Origin: Streptomyces sp. TS71-3
GTDB taxonomy: Bacteria; Actinomycetota; Actinomycetes; Streptomycetales; Streptomycetaceae
Direction: 5' to 3'
DNA length: 64,000 bases
Assembly (NCBI RefSeq): GCF_018327685.1
Contig: NZ_BNEL01000001.1
Coordinates: forward strand, 5,022,001 to 5,086,000
In this document: positions 18,457-25,822 of the stretch, one piece after another
Position numbering within the stretch: position 1 is the first letter of the stretch
Layout of the letters: every line of letters starts with the position of its first letter
Notes under the pieces: generated by a model
Seen by the model: the letters and a program-made list of their open reading frames with translations, nothing else
The model's database searches: none
What the model was told of the DNA's origin: nothing
Program-made: the position numbers and the translations under genes

Positions 18457-19050
18457 GTGCCCACAACGACGGACGGAAACGGGGAACCCGTCCCCCGGCG
18501 TCTGCTGGCCGCCGCCACACGCCTGTTCGCCGACCGCGGCTACGACCGCACCTCCGTCCAGGAGATCGTCGAGGCGGCCGGGGTGACCAAGGGCGCGCTG
18601 TACCACTACTTCGGTTCCAAGGAGGACCTGCTCCAGGAGGTCTACGCGCGTGTCCTCCGCCTCCAGCAGGAGCGCCTCGACGCGTTCGCCGACGCCGACG
18701 CGCCGGTGGAGCAGCGCCTGCGCGACGCCGCCGCGGACGTCGTCGTCACCACCATCGACAACCTGGACGACGCGGCGATCTTCTTCCGCTCCATGCACCA
18801 CCTCAGCCCCGAGAAGAACCGCCAGGTACGAGCGGAGCGACGGCGCTACCACGAGCGGTTCCGCGCCCTGATCGAGGAGGGCCAGCGCACGGGCGTCTTC
18901 TCCACCGCCACCCCGGCGGACCTGGTCGTCGACTACCACTTCGGCTCCGTCCACCACCTCTCCACGTGGTACCGCCCGGACGGCCCCCTCAGCCCGCAGC
19001 AGGTGGCGGACCACCTGGCGGACCTGCTGCTGCGGGCGCTGCGGCCTTGA
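18457..19050 (+). CDS. TetR family regulator downstream of acyl-CoA synthetase
   Basis: A 197-residue repressor with helix-turn-helix at about residues 15-58 (LFADRGYDRTSVQEIVEAAG, ALYHYFGSKEDLL) and a ligand domain with FFRSMHHLSPEKNRQVRAER, characteristic of regulators near fatty-acid genes. The start is uncertain: GTG 18457 and GTG 18448 are both in frame with GGAAAGG upstream. Same strand and close spacing suggest it belongs to the SDR/acyl-CoA synthetase operon. Confidence 0.9.
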   Translation: MPTTTDGNGEPVPRRLLAAATRLFADRGYDRTSVQEIVEAAGVTKGALYHYFGSKEDLLQEVYARVLRLQQERLDAFADADAPVEQRLRDAAADVVVTTIDNLDDAAIFFRSMHHLSPEKNRQVRAERRRYHERFRALIEEGQRTGVFSTATPADLVVDYHFGSVHHLSTWYRPDGPLSPQQVADHLADLLLRALRP

Positions 19051-19220
19051 AGGGGGGGTGGAACCCGGCTCCCGTGACCGTGCGGCCCCGGGCTGTTCCC
19101 AGGTCCGGGGCATGATCACCGGAGCACCCGCTCGAAACGGGCTCCGTTGTCAGGGCCGTGTCGAACAGAGGCCGCGAACGGTCGCGGCGAACGGCGCCGG
19201 GTAGGCGCATACTGGCTCCA

Positions 19221-19442
19221 ATGACAAAGCCAGGTGCACCGAAGCGCTACTTGCCTACCAGCCCCTTCAAGGCCCCCGTCCCGCCCCCGCCCAAGCACTT
19301 CGCCGTGGGCGACCGGGTGACGCACGACATGTACGGCCTCGGCCGGGTGATCAGCATCGAGGAAGGAATCGCGGCGCTCGTCGATTTCGGTTCGATGCAA
19401 CAGCGGATCTTGAGCCCGTACAACAAGATGATCAAGCTGTAG
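19221..19442 (+). CDS. Small CarD/TRCF-like domain protein
   Basis: A 73-residue protein ending in a beta-rich unit (FAVGDRVTHDMYGLGRVISI, ALVDFGSMQQRILSPY). This resembles the RNA-polymerase-interacting Tudor-like fold of CarD and the transcription-repair coupling factor. The proline-rich N-terminus (PFKAPVPPPPKHF) seems typical of a widespread Streptomyces hypothetical. ATG 19221 lies shortly after a possible -10-like TACTGG; no strong ribosome-binding site is seen. The RNA-polymerase role is inferred from fold resemblance only. Confidence 0.75.
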   Translation: MTKPGAPKRYLPTSPFKAPVPPPPKHFAVGDRVTHDMYGLGRVISIEEGIAALVDFGSMQQRILSPYNKMIKL

Positions 19443-19505
19443 GACCGTCGTGCCCGGTTCACGGCATGCCAGGTTCCGTACAGCCCTGTAACGAATGGAA
19501 GACCT

Positions 19506-19691
19506 CTCATCGAACTGACCTCGCTGTTCTCCGCTCCGGAAGGGGCGACCCGCTACGCCGGTGCGGCATCGCCGCCTCCGACGACGAACCCCTTCCAGGC
19601 CCCGGACTTCGGGAATAACGAGACCTTCCTGATCGAGAATGACCAGGCATCCGTCTCGGACATGGGCACGGCTCGGCGCAAGGCGAGCTAG
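19506..19691 (+). pseudogene. Orphan coding fragment without a start codon
   Basis: About 61 codons (from ATCGAACTGACC to TAG 19689-19691) have coding-like third positions and encode a plausible C-terminus with APEGATRYAG and NPFQAPDFGNNETFLIEN. No ATG, GTG or TTG precedes it, and the 63 bases upstream in the same frame have low third-position G+C. I do not recognise the family. It is best read as the 3' end of a gene whose 5' part was deleted. Confidence 0.4.
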
Positions 19692-19819
19692 CTTCGATCG
19701 GTGACGGTGGCTTGGAGCCGGCCATGGGTCGGCCGGTCGCGGACGGTCTCAGGTTCCGTCTCGTTCGCCTACGTTCACGGCCGCGCGGGCGGGGCCCAGA
19801 GCAGGCCCCGCCGCATGAC

Positions 19820-20359
19820 ATGAGCTGTCCGGCCCCGAACGCGGGTGAGCGCCTCCCCACGAACGTGCTGTCCACGCGCCTCAAGGAACTGGAGCAGTCG
19901 GGCATCGTCGAACGCCGGATCGCGCCGGCACCGCAGCGGGGAGTCCTCTATGCCCTGACTCCCGTGGGACAGGAGCTGGAGCCGGCCATCCTCACCCTCG
20001 GCCGCTGGGGTGCCGTCCATATGGGCGAGCCGCGGCCGGGTGAGATCGTCACGCCCGAGTCGGTGACCGTGAACCTGCGGGCCGCGTTCCACCCGGACGC
20101 GGCGGTGGGGATGACCGCGACGTGGGAGATCCGCGCGCCCGACGTGGTGGTGCACCTCGTGGTGACCGACGGGAAACTCGCAGCCGGCGTCGGCCCCGCC
20201 CCGGCCGACCCCGATCTGGTGATCACCTTCCAGCCGGACCGGCTGCCCTCCTACCGGGAGCTCATGAACGCGGCCACGTGCGGACTGGTCCAGCTGTCCG
20301 GGCGCCGCGAACTGCTGGAACCCTTCTTGCGGCTCTTCGCCGTACCTCAACCCGTCTGA
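19820..20359 (+). pseudogene. 5'-truncated HxlR-type regulator with SCP2-like C-terminal domain
   Basis: From about 19854 the protein matches the second half of an HxlR winged helix (LPTNVLSTRLKELEQSG, VLYALTPVGQELEP), then an SCP2/sterol-carrier-like domain (ATWEIRAPDVVVHLVVTDG, PDLVITFQPDRLPSY) to the normal-looking end. The first half of the DNA-binding domain, normally carrying the WTLLIVREL-type helix, is absent; the upstream sequence in frame is arginine-rich and non-homologous. The product probably cannot bind DNA. It lies beside another gene fragment, suggesting a deletion scar. Confidence 0.6.
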
Positions 20360-20624
20360 CGGACGCCCGCGGCCTGGCTCGCCGGCGTGACCTCACGCAG
20401 GTACGGTTCACCGCCTCGGCCGGCAGCTCCCCGACCACACCACCGCCCACAACGCCGTGCGGACCCCCTACTTCGACGCCGAGGACCGCCTGCTGCGCCG
20501 GTGCGACCACGGCCCGGACACCCTGGGAAGTCCGCTCACGGCTCACCACGCCCCCGGCTACCGGGGATTCGACGGAGCAGGCCGTGGAAACCCTCGGGCC
20601 GAGGGGAGCCGGTGCCCCCGGCGG
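20360..20624. other. Non-coding stretch with possible gene remnant
   Basis: No start-to-stop gene is evident. One plus-strand frame from about 20427 reads RQLPDHTTAHNAVRTPYFDA then LLRRCDHGPDTLGSPL with coding-like third positions, but it has no proper start and runs into the 3' end of the opposite-strand acyl-CoA dehydrogenase. It is probably more debris from the same rearrangement as 19506-20359. Confidence 0.4.
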
Positions 20625-21839
20625 TCACAGGTAGGAGCGCAGCTCCCGGCGAGCCAGCGACCTCTGGTGCACCTCGTCCGGCCCGTCCGCCAGCCGCAGC
20701 GTCCGCGCCGCCGCCCACAGCTCCGCCAGCGGGAAGTCCTGGCTCACCCCACCCGCGCCGTGCAACTGCACGGCCCGGTCCAGGATGTCCGCGACGGTCC
20801 GGGGCGTGGCGATCTTGATCGCCTGGATCTCCGTGTGGGCGCCCCGGTTGCCGACGGTGTCCATCAGCCAGGCCGTCTTCAGCACCAGCAGCCGGAGTTG
20901 CTCGACGGCCACCCGCGCATCCGCGATCCACTCCTGGACGACGCCCTGCTGGGCCAGCGGCTTGCCGAACGCGGTGCGGGCGACGGCCCGCCGGCACATC
21001 AGCTCGATGGCACGCTCGGCCATGCCGATCAGCCGCATGCAGTGGTGGATGCGGCCGGGGCCGAGCCGGGCCTGCGCGATGGCGAAGCCGCCGCCCTCCT
21101 CGCCGACCAGGTTGCCCACCGGCACCCGGGCCCCGTCGAAGACGACCTCCGCGTGGCCGCCGTGGTAGTGGTCCTCGTAGCCGTACACCGTCATCGCGCG
21201 GCGCACCGTCAGGCCCGGCGTGTCCCGGGGCACCAGCACCATCGACTGCTGGCGGCGGATGTCGGCGCCCTCGGGGTCGGTCTTGCCCATCACGATGAAG
21301 ATCCGGCAGTCCGGGTTCATCGCTCCGGAGATGTACCACTTGCGGCCGGTGATGACGTACTCGTCGCCGTCCCGCTCGATCCGTGTGGTGATGTTGGTCG
21401 CGTCGGACGAGGCCACCTCGGGCTCGGTCATGGCGAACGCCGAGCGGATTTCCCCGGCGAGCAGGGGCTCCAGCCACTGCTTGCGCTGCTGCTCGCCGCC
21501 GAACTGCGCCAGCACCTCCATGTTGCCGGTGTCGGGCGCCGCGCAGTTCAGGGCGGTGGGGGCGAGCTGCGGGGAGCGGCCGGTGAGTTCGGCGAGAGGC
21601 GCGTACTGGAGGTTGGTGAGCCCGGCGCCGTACCGCTCGTCGGGCAGGAAGAGGTTCCACAGGCCCTGCCGGCGCGCCTCGGCCTTGAGGTCGGCCACCA
21701 CCGGCGGGACCTGCCACGGCGAGGAGAGCCCCGCGCGCTGCTCCCCGGCCACCGACTCGGCCGGATACACGTGGTCGGTCAGGAAGGCCAGCAGCTTCTC
21801 GCGGAGTTCCTCGGTGCGCGCGTCGAACGCGAAGTCCAT
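20625..21839 (-). CDS. Acyl-CoA dehydrogenase (ACAD10/11-like partner)
   Basis: A 404-residue FAD enzyme of the acyl-CoA dehydrogenase family. Visible motifs: FAMTEPEVASSDATNI, ITGRKWYISGA, ARLGPGRIHHCMRLIG, VQLHGAGGVSQDFPLA and DGPDEVHQRSLARRELR. The EVASSDATN loop and C-terminal DEVH motif mark the FadE10/ACAD10-11 branch. The start is six bases after the stop of the upstream phosphotransferase, so the two are cotranscribed; in animals the same two domains are fused in ACAD10/ACAD11, which act on 4-hydroxyacyl-CoA substrates. Confidence 0.93.
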   Translation of the reverse strand: MDFAFDARTEELREKLLAFLTDHVYPAESVAGEQRAGLSSPWQVPPVVADLKAEARRQGLWNLFLPDERYGAGLTNLQYAPLAELTGRSPQLAPTALNCAAPDTGNMEVLAQFGGEQQRKQWLEPLLAGEIRSAFAMTEPEVASSDATNITTRIERDGDEYVITGRKWYISGAMNPDCRIFIVMGKTDPEGADIRRQQSMVLVPRDTPGLTVRRAMTVYGYEDHYHGGHAEVVFDGARVPVGNLVGEEGGGFAIAQARLGPGRIHHCMRLIGMAERAIELMCRRAVARTAFGKPLAQQGVVQEWIADARVAVEQLRLLVLKTAWLMDTVGNRGAHTEIQAIKIATPRTVADILDRAVQLHGAGGVSQDFPLAELWAAARTLRLADGPDEVHQRSLARRELRSYL

Positions 21840-21844
21840 GACCG

Positions 21845-22912
21845 TCAGCCTTCCTGGGGGTCGTGTGGAGTGCCGGACGCCCCGCTGGACGGGAGCCCGC
21901 GCAGCGTGCTCAGACCGTGCTCGATGAAGACGGGGACGAGCGAGCCGATGTGGTCGAAGCCGGGGCCGACGGTCTGCCCGAGCGTGTAGCGGTAGTGGAT
22001 GCCTTCGAGGATCACGGCGAGCTTGAACCACGCGAACGACGTGTACCAGTGCACCGCCGAGACATCACGCCCGGAGCGCGCCGCGTACCGCTCCACCAGC
22101 TCCGCCGGATCCGGGTGCCCGGGTGCCGCCGCGGTGGTGCTGACCGGCGAGTCGGGCAGGCCGAGCGGCACGCTGTACATCACCAGCAGCCCGAGGTCGG
22201 TCAGCGGGTCGCCGAGCGTCGACATCTCCCAGTCGAGTACGGCCGTGAGGGTGTCGTCGCCGTCGATGAGGACGTTGTCGAGCCGGTAGTCGCCGTGCAG
22301 CACGGTGGGCGCGGGGGAGCGGGGCAGGGCGCGGGCGAGGGCGGCGTGCAACTCGTCGATGCCGGCCAGGTCCCGGCTGCGGGAGGAGTCGAGCTGCTTG
22401 CCCCAGCGGCGCAGCTGCCGGTCGAGGAAGCCCTCCGGCCGCCCGAAGTCACCGAGGCCGACCGCCTCGGGATCGACGGAGTGCAGGTCGACGAGCGTGT
22501 CGACCAGGTTCAGCACCACGCTCCTGGTCCGCTCGGGGCCCAGCGGCGCCAGCTGCTGGTCGGTACGGTACGGCGTGCCCGGCATGTGCTGCATGACGTA
22601 GAAGGGCGCGCCGAGCACCGACTCGTCCTCGCAGAGCAGCACCGTGCCCGGCACCGGGACGCTCGTCGGCCGGAGCGCGCTGATCACCCGGTGCTCGCGG
22701 CGCATGTCGTGCGCGGTGGCCAGGACGTGGCCGAGCGGGGGACGGCGCACGACCCAGCGGGAGCTTCCGTCGCCGACGTCGTACGTCAGGTTGGACCTGC
22801 CGCCCTCGATCAGCCGGGCGGTCAGCGGCCCCGTGACCAGGCCGGGCCGCTCGCGGTCCAGCAGCTCCCGCAGCCGGTCGAGGTCGAGCCCCGGCGGGTG
22901 GTCTCGGCCCAT
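21845..22912 (-). CDS. APH-fold phosphotransferase (ACAD10/11 kinase-like)
   Basis: A 355-residue aminoglycoside-phosphotransferase-fold kinase. The catalytic loop VLHGDYRLDNVLID and metal-binding VLDWEMSTLGDPLTDL are intact, with an N-terminal GGRSNLTYDV nucleotide loop. ATG 22912 follows GGAGC; an in-frame ATG at 22960 is less likely. Its neighbour is the matching acyl-CoA dehydrogenase, so by analogy with mammalian ACAD11 it probably phosphorylates a 4-hydroxyacyl-CoA for subsequent elimination. It is unlikely to be an antibiotic-resistance enzyme. Confidence 0.9.
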   Translation of the reverse strand: MGRDHPPGLDLDRLRELLDRERPGLVTGPLTARLIEGGRSNLTYDVGDGSSRWVVRRPPLGHVLATAHDMRREHRVISALRPTSVPVPGTVLLCEDESVLGAPFYVMQHMPGTPYRTDQQLAPLGPERTRSVVLNLVDTLVDLHSVDPEAVGLGDFGRPEGFLDRQLRRWGKQLDSSRSRDLAGIDELHAALARALPRSPAPTVLHGDYRLDNVLIDGDDTLTAVLDWEMSTLGDPLTDLGLLVMYSVPLGLPDSPVSTTAAAPGHPDPAELVERYAARSGRDVSAVHWYTSFAWFKLAVILEGIHYRYTLGQTVGPGFDHIGSLVPVFIEHGLSTLRGLPSSGASGTPHDPQEG

Positions 22913-22991
22913 GCTCTCGCTCCTTGCGCTCGCTGTGCGGTGGCTGTCCACTAAACGCACCGTGACACCGGGATGACAATGCCCTCACATC

Positions 22992-23009
22992 ATGCCGACC
23001 AGTCGGTAT
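22992..23009. promoter_or_regulatory. Operator-like palindrome upstream of the APH/FadE operon
   Basis: ATGCCGAC-CA-GTCGGTAT, an 18-bp inverted repeat with seven of eight matching bases per arm, centred about 90 bases before the APH start. Its form is typical of TetR operators. No TetR gene is adjacent, so the regulator lies elsewhere or is one of those at 8-19 kb. Confidence 0.65.
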
Positions 23010-23136
23010 GTAGTCCAGTGTGCATTCTGCTATCCGGCGCGCTGCCCCGTCTCACCGGTGCCGTCGCGGTCTCCTGCATCCCGGGCCGTGGCGGCCGGTG
23101 ACGCCCGCCTCCTCGCGGCTCCCCAGCGCGGCAACC

Positions 23137-23577
23137 TCACAACAGCAGCGCCGCCGCGCACAGGGCGAAGGCGGTGGTGCACGCGGCCGCCGCCAGGGCA
23201 AGGCGGGGGGCGAGGGAGCGCGGAACGGGAGGGCCGGAGGAATCCAGGGAGAGGGGGCCGCCAGAGGGGGAGCCGGGGGAGGTAGGGGAGGCGGGGGAGG
23301 AGGCAGGTGGGCCCGTGGAGCCCGGGGAGAGGGAGCCAGGAGCGGCAGAGGAACCCGGCGAGCTGAGCAGCCGTATGCGGCGGTGCGAGAGTCCGATGAA
23401 GGCCATCCACAGGCCCACGCAGAGCGCGCAGAGCAGCCACGGCACCACGCTCGTGCCGTCGCGCAGCGTCGCCTTGACCGCCAGCACCGCCGTCACCGTG
23501 CAGGTGAGCGTGGTGCGCCGCCAGGCGAGGCGGGTGCGCTCGGGTTGCAGGCCGGGGTCGCGTCGCGGGCCGCTCAC
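23137..23577 (-). CDS. DUF202 membrane protein with low-complexity insert
   Basis: A 146-residue protein with the DUF202 signature QPERTRLAWRRTTL near the N-terminus and three membrane helices. A stretch of about 35 residues rich in Ser, Pro and Gly separates helices 2 and 3. The GTG start overlaps the TGA of the upstream DUF202 gene (GTGA), so the two small proteins are coupled and probably form a hetero-oligomer. Function is unknown. Confidence 0.8.
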   Translation of the reverse strand: MSGPRRDPGLQPERTRLAWRRTTLTCTVTAVLAVKATLRDGTSVVPWLLCALCVGLWMAFIGLSHRRIRLLSSPGSSAAPGSLSPGSTGPPASSPASPTSPGSPSGGPLSLDSSGPPVPRSLAPRLALAAAACTTAFALCAAALLL

Positions 23578-23966
23578 CCGGCCCAGCCCCCGAGCACCAC
23601 GACGACCATGGCCAGCGCCACCACCGCGATCACCACGCTCATCAGCGCCGGAAAGCGGGACACGGGAAGGTCCTCGCCGTGCCGCATCGCGCGCTCGCAG
23701 CGGACCCAGTGGTTGATGGCGCGCAGCGAGCACAGCACCCCGGCCGCGAGCAGTGCGAGCGCCAGGCCCACCCGCCAGCCGGAGTGCAGGTGGGGCAGGA
23801 ACTGGTCGACCGCGAATCCGCCGCCGATCAGCGCCAGCGCGGTCCGCAGCCAGGCGAGGAAGGTCCGCTCGTTCGCGAGCGAGAACCGGTAGTCGGGCGT
23901 CTCGCCCTGCTCGGAGATGCGGTCGGGCGCGAACCAGAGTCGAACGGAGGTACGGAGGTCGATCAC
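23574..23966 (-). CDS. YidH-type DUF202 membrane protein
   Basis: A 130-residue inner-membrane protein. SLANERTFLAWLRTALALIG is the hallmark of the YidH/DUF202 family; three hydrophobic helices follow, the last near the C-terminus (SVVIAVVALAMVVVVLGGW). The start is GTG 23966 with a poor ribosome-binding site. It forms a GTGA-overlapping pair with a second DUF202 gene. Nine bases separate it from the Nudix gene upstream, so all three are likely one transcript. Confidence 0.88.
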   Translation of the reverse strand: MIDLRTSVRLWFAPDRISEQGETPDYRFSLANERTFLAWLRTALALIGGGFAVDQFLPHLHSGWRVGLALALLAAGVLCSLRAINHWVRCERAMRHGEDLPVSRFPALMSVVIAVVALAMVVVVLGGWAG

Positions 23967-23975
23967 ATCCGCACC

Positions 23976-24656
23976 CTACTCACGCCGGCGGGGCCGGAAG
24001 TCCTCCAGGCGCCGGTAGGCGTCCAGGCCGTCCGGCACCCAGGGCCACTCGACGAGCCTGCGTTCGATCTCGGCGTCGGTGAGGAAGTCGTGCCAGGCGA
24101 CCTCCTCGACCTGCGGGTGCACCGGCAGGTCGCAGCGGACCTCGTAGACGGCGGACCACCAGCCCCCACCGGCTGCGGGATCGCCCCCACCGCCGACGGC
24201 GCCACCGCCCGCCGCCCCGTCCCCGCCCGGCGCTCGCCCCTCGCCCCGCGACGGGTTCTCGCCTCGCAGGGCGTCCTCGCCCCGTACCGGGCCCCCGTCC
24301 CGTACCGGGCCCCCGTCCCCCACGGAGTCCTCGCCCGGCCGGTACAGGAAGCGGAAGAGCGGCACCGGCCGTGGCAGGCCCGTCACGCCCAGCTCCTCCT
24401 CGGCCTCCCGCAGCGCCGCGTCGTCGTACGACTCGCCCGCCCCGACGACACCGCCGACGAACATGTCGTACATCGAGGGGAACACCAGCTTGCCGGGCGT
24501 CCTGCGGTGCACGAAGACCCGGCCCTCGGCGTTCCTGGCCTGGATGAACACGCAGCGGTGCCGCAGCCCGCGGGCATAGGCCTCACCGCGGCGGGCCCGC
24601 CCGACGACGCGGTCCTGCTCGTCGACGATGTCGAGGAGCTCGTCCGCGGGGTTCAC
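23976..24656 (-). CDS. Nudix hydrolase with glycine-rich insertion
   Basis: A 226-residue Nudix hydrolase, predicted to cleave a nucleoside-diphosphate-linked compound. The Nudix box is intact (GGVVGAGES, then REAEEELGV with the metal-binding glutamates), and LLDIVDEQDRVVGRARRGEA resembles the IDI/YfcD subgroup. About 60 residues rich in Gly, Arg and Glu (PVRDGGPVRGEDALRG) interrupt the C-terminal half between FLYRPGE and YEVRCDLPV; the DNA contains a near-perfect 19-base tandem duplication around 24280-24318. The insert probably forms a disordered loop. The GTG 24656 start is inferred from homology length. Confidence 0.87.
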   Translation of the reverse strand: MNPADELLDIVDEQDRVVGRARRGEAYARGLRHRCVFIQARNAEGRVFVHRRTPGKLVFPSMYDMFVGGVVGAGESYDDAALREAEEELGVTGLPRPVPLFRFLYRPGEDSVGDGGPVRDGGPVRGEDALRGENPSRGEGRAPGGDGAAGGGAVGGGGDPAAGGGWWSAVYEVRCDLPVHPQVEEVAWHDFLTDAEIERRLVEWPWVPDGLDAYRRLEDFRPRRRE

Positions 24657-24718
24657 CTGGGCTCCGGCGTGCGCGCCGGAGCCGCGATGCCGGTGGGCGT
24701 CAGGATGCACGCGGCCGC

Positions 24719-25612
24719 TCAATGGGACTGCATGTCCGGGACGCGTTCCACGGGCGCGCAGCCGCGGGGCATCGCCGGGTGGAGGCCGAGCAGCACGATG
24801 CCGCCCACGATCGCCGCCAGGCCGCCCGCCTCCGAGGCCAGCGCCCCCACCGAGGTGTTCAGCCGGTCGCCGAGGAAGCCCACCCCGCAGGCGATGCCGG
24901 CCAGCGGCTGCGTCGCCGTCAGCGCGGGCAGCGACATCCGCAGCGGCGCCGTCTCGAAGGCGCTCTGGACGAGGATGAGCGAGATTATGCCGAGGGTGAC
25001 CATGGCGTACGGCTGCCAGCTCTCGAAGACCGCGGACCAGCCGCCGTTCGCGAGCCGCTCCCCGCAGACCCGGGTGAGCGCGTCTTGTACGCCGTACAGC
25101 AAACCGCCCGCGACGGCCAGGAGAACCGGGCCTGCCGCGAGCGGCTTGCGTTTCGCCACTGCTGTGAGCGCGAATGCTCCGCCCACCATCAGGCCTATGA
25201 TCAGCCAGTGCCGCACCGGGTCGGAGACGGCGTTTCCGCCCTCCGGCTGGCCGGCCACGATGAACGCCGTGACACCGCCTGCCAGGAGGATGAGGCCCGT
25301 CCAGCCCTGGCGTCCCAGCGGCTGCTTCGTCTGGTGCCTCGAGAGCGCGAGGGCGAACAGCAGGTTCGTCGCGAGCAGCGGCTCCACCGACGAGATGTCG
25401 CCCCGTCCCAGGGCGATGGCGCCCGTGACGAGACCGCAGATCATCAGGCCGATGCCGCCGAGCCAGCGCCGTGAGCGCGCCAGGTCGAGCAGCAGCCGCC
25501 AGGACAGAAAGTCGCGCAGCGGTGCCTGCTGTGCCGCGTTCTGCTGGAGCACGAAACCGAAGCCCAGACAGCAGGCGGAACACAGGGCGAGGATGACTTC
25601 GAGAGCGGACAA
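24719..25612 (-). CDS. EamA/DMT family transporter
   Basis: A 297-residue drug/metabolite-type permease with about ten hydrophobic helices in two similar halves (LGFGFVLQQNAAQQAP; GGLLYGVQDALTR; GIACGVGFLGDRLNTSVG). The substrate is unknown; relatives export metabolites. TTG 25612 is the preferred start because GAGG lies eight bases upstream; GTG 25621 is an alternative. It is divergent from the FAD-dependent dehydrogenase. Confidence 0.87.
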   Translation of the reverse strand: MSALEVILALCSACCLGFGFVLQQNAAQQAPLRDFLSWRLLLDLARSRRWLGGIGLMICGLVTGAIALGRGDISSVEPLLATNLLFALALSRHQTKQPLGRQGWTGLILLAGGVTAFIVAGQPEGGNAVSDPVRHWLIIGLMVGGAFALTAVAKRKPLAAGPVLLAVAGGLLYGVQDALTRVCGERLANGGWSAVFESWQPYAMVTLGIISLILVQSAFETAPLRMSLPALTATQPLAGIACGVGFLGDRLNTSVGALASEAGGLAAIVGGIVLLGLHPAMPRGCAPVERVPDMQSH

Positions 25613-25822
25613 GCGGCGCACCTCACGACAGCAGGGCCCAAAGGACCCCGCGGGGGATGTGGTCCTGAGCCGACGATAGCGCCCCGTGCGCCCGATCGCC
25701 TTCTCGGTGACATGAGCGGCACATTGACGTGCACGCGCTGTTTCATCGAGCATCTACCAGCGACCGATTGATCGACAACCGGCCGGGCGGAGTCCCGGAA
25801 CCGGAGCGAGAGGGACATGTAC

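Noticed and set aside
21845..22912. Aminoglycoside resistance gene
   Set aside because: The APH fold is shared, but operonic pairing with an ACAD10/11-like dehydrogenase points to acyl-CoA metabolism.
25740..25790. CGATTGATCG-like palindrome in the EamA/FAD dehydrogenase divergent promoter
   Set aside because: Arms are only four bases with a two-base centre and no matching site elsewhere; too weak to list as an operator.
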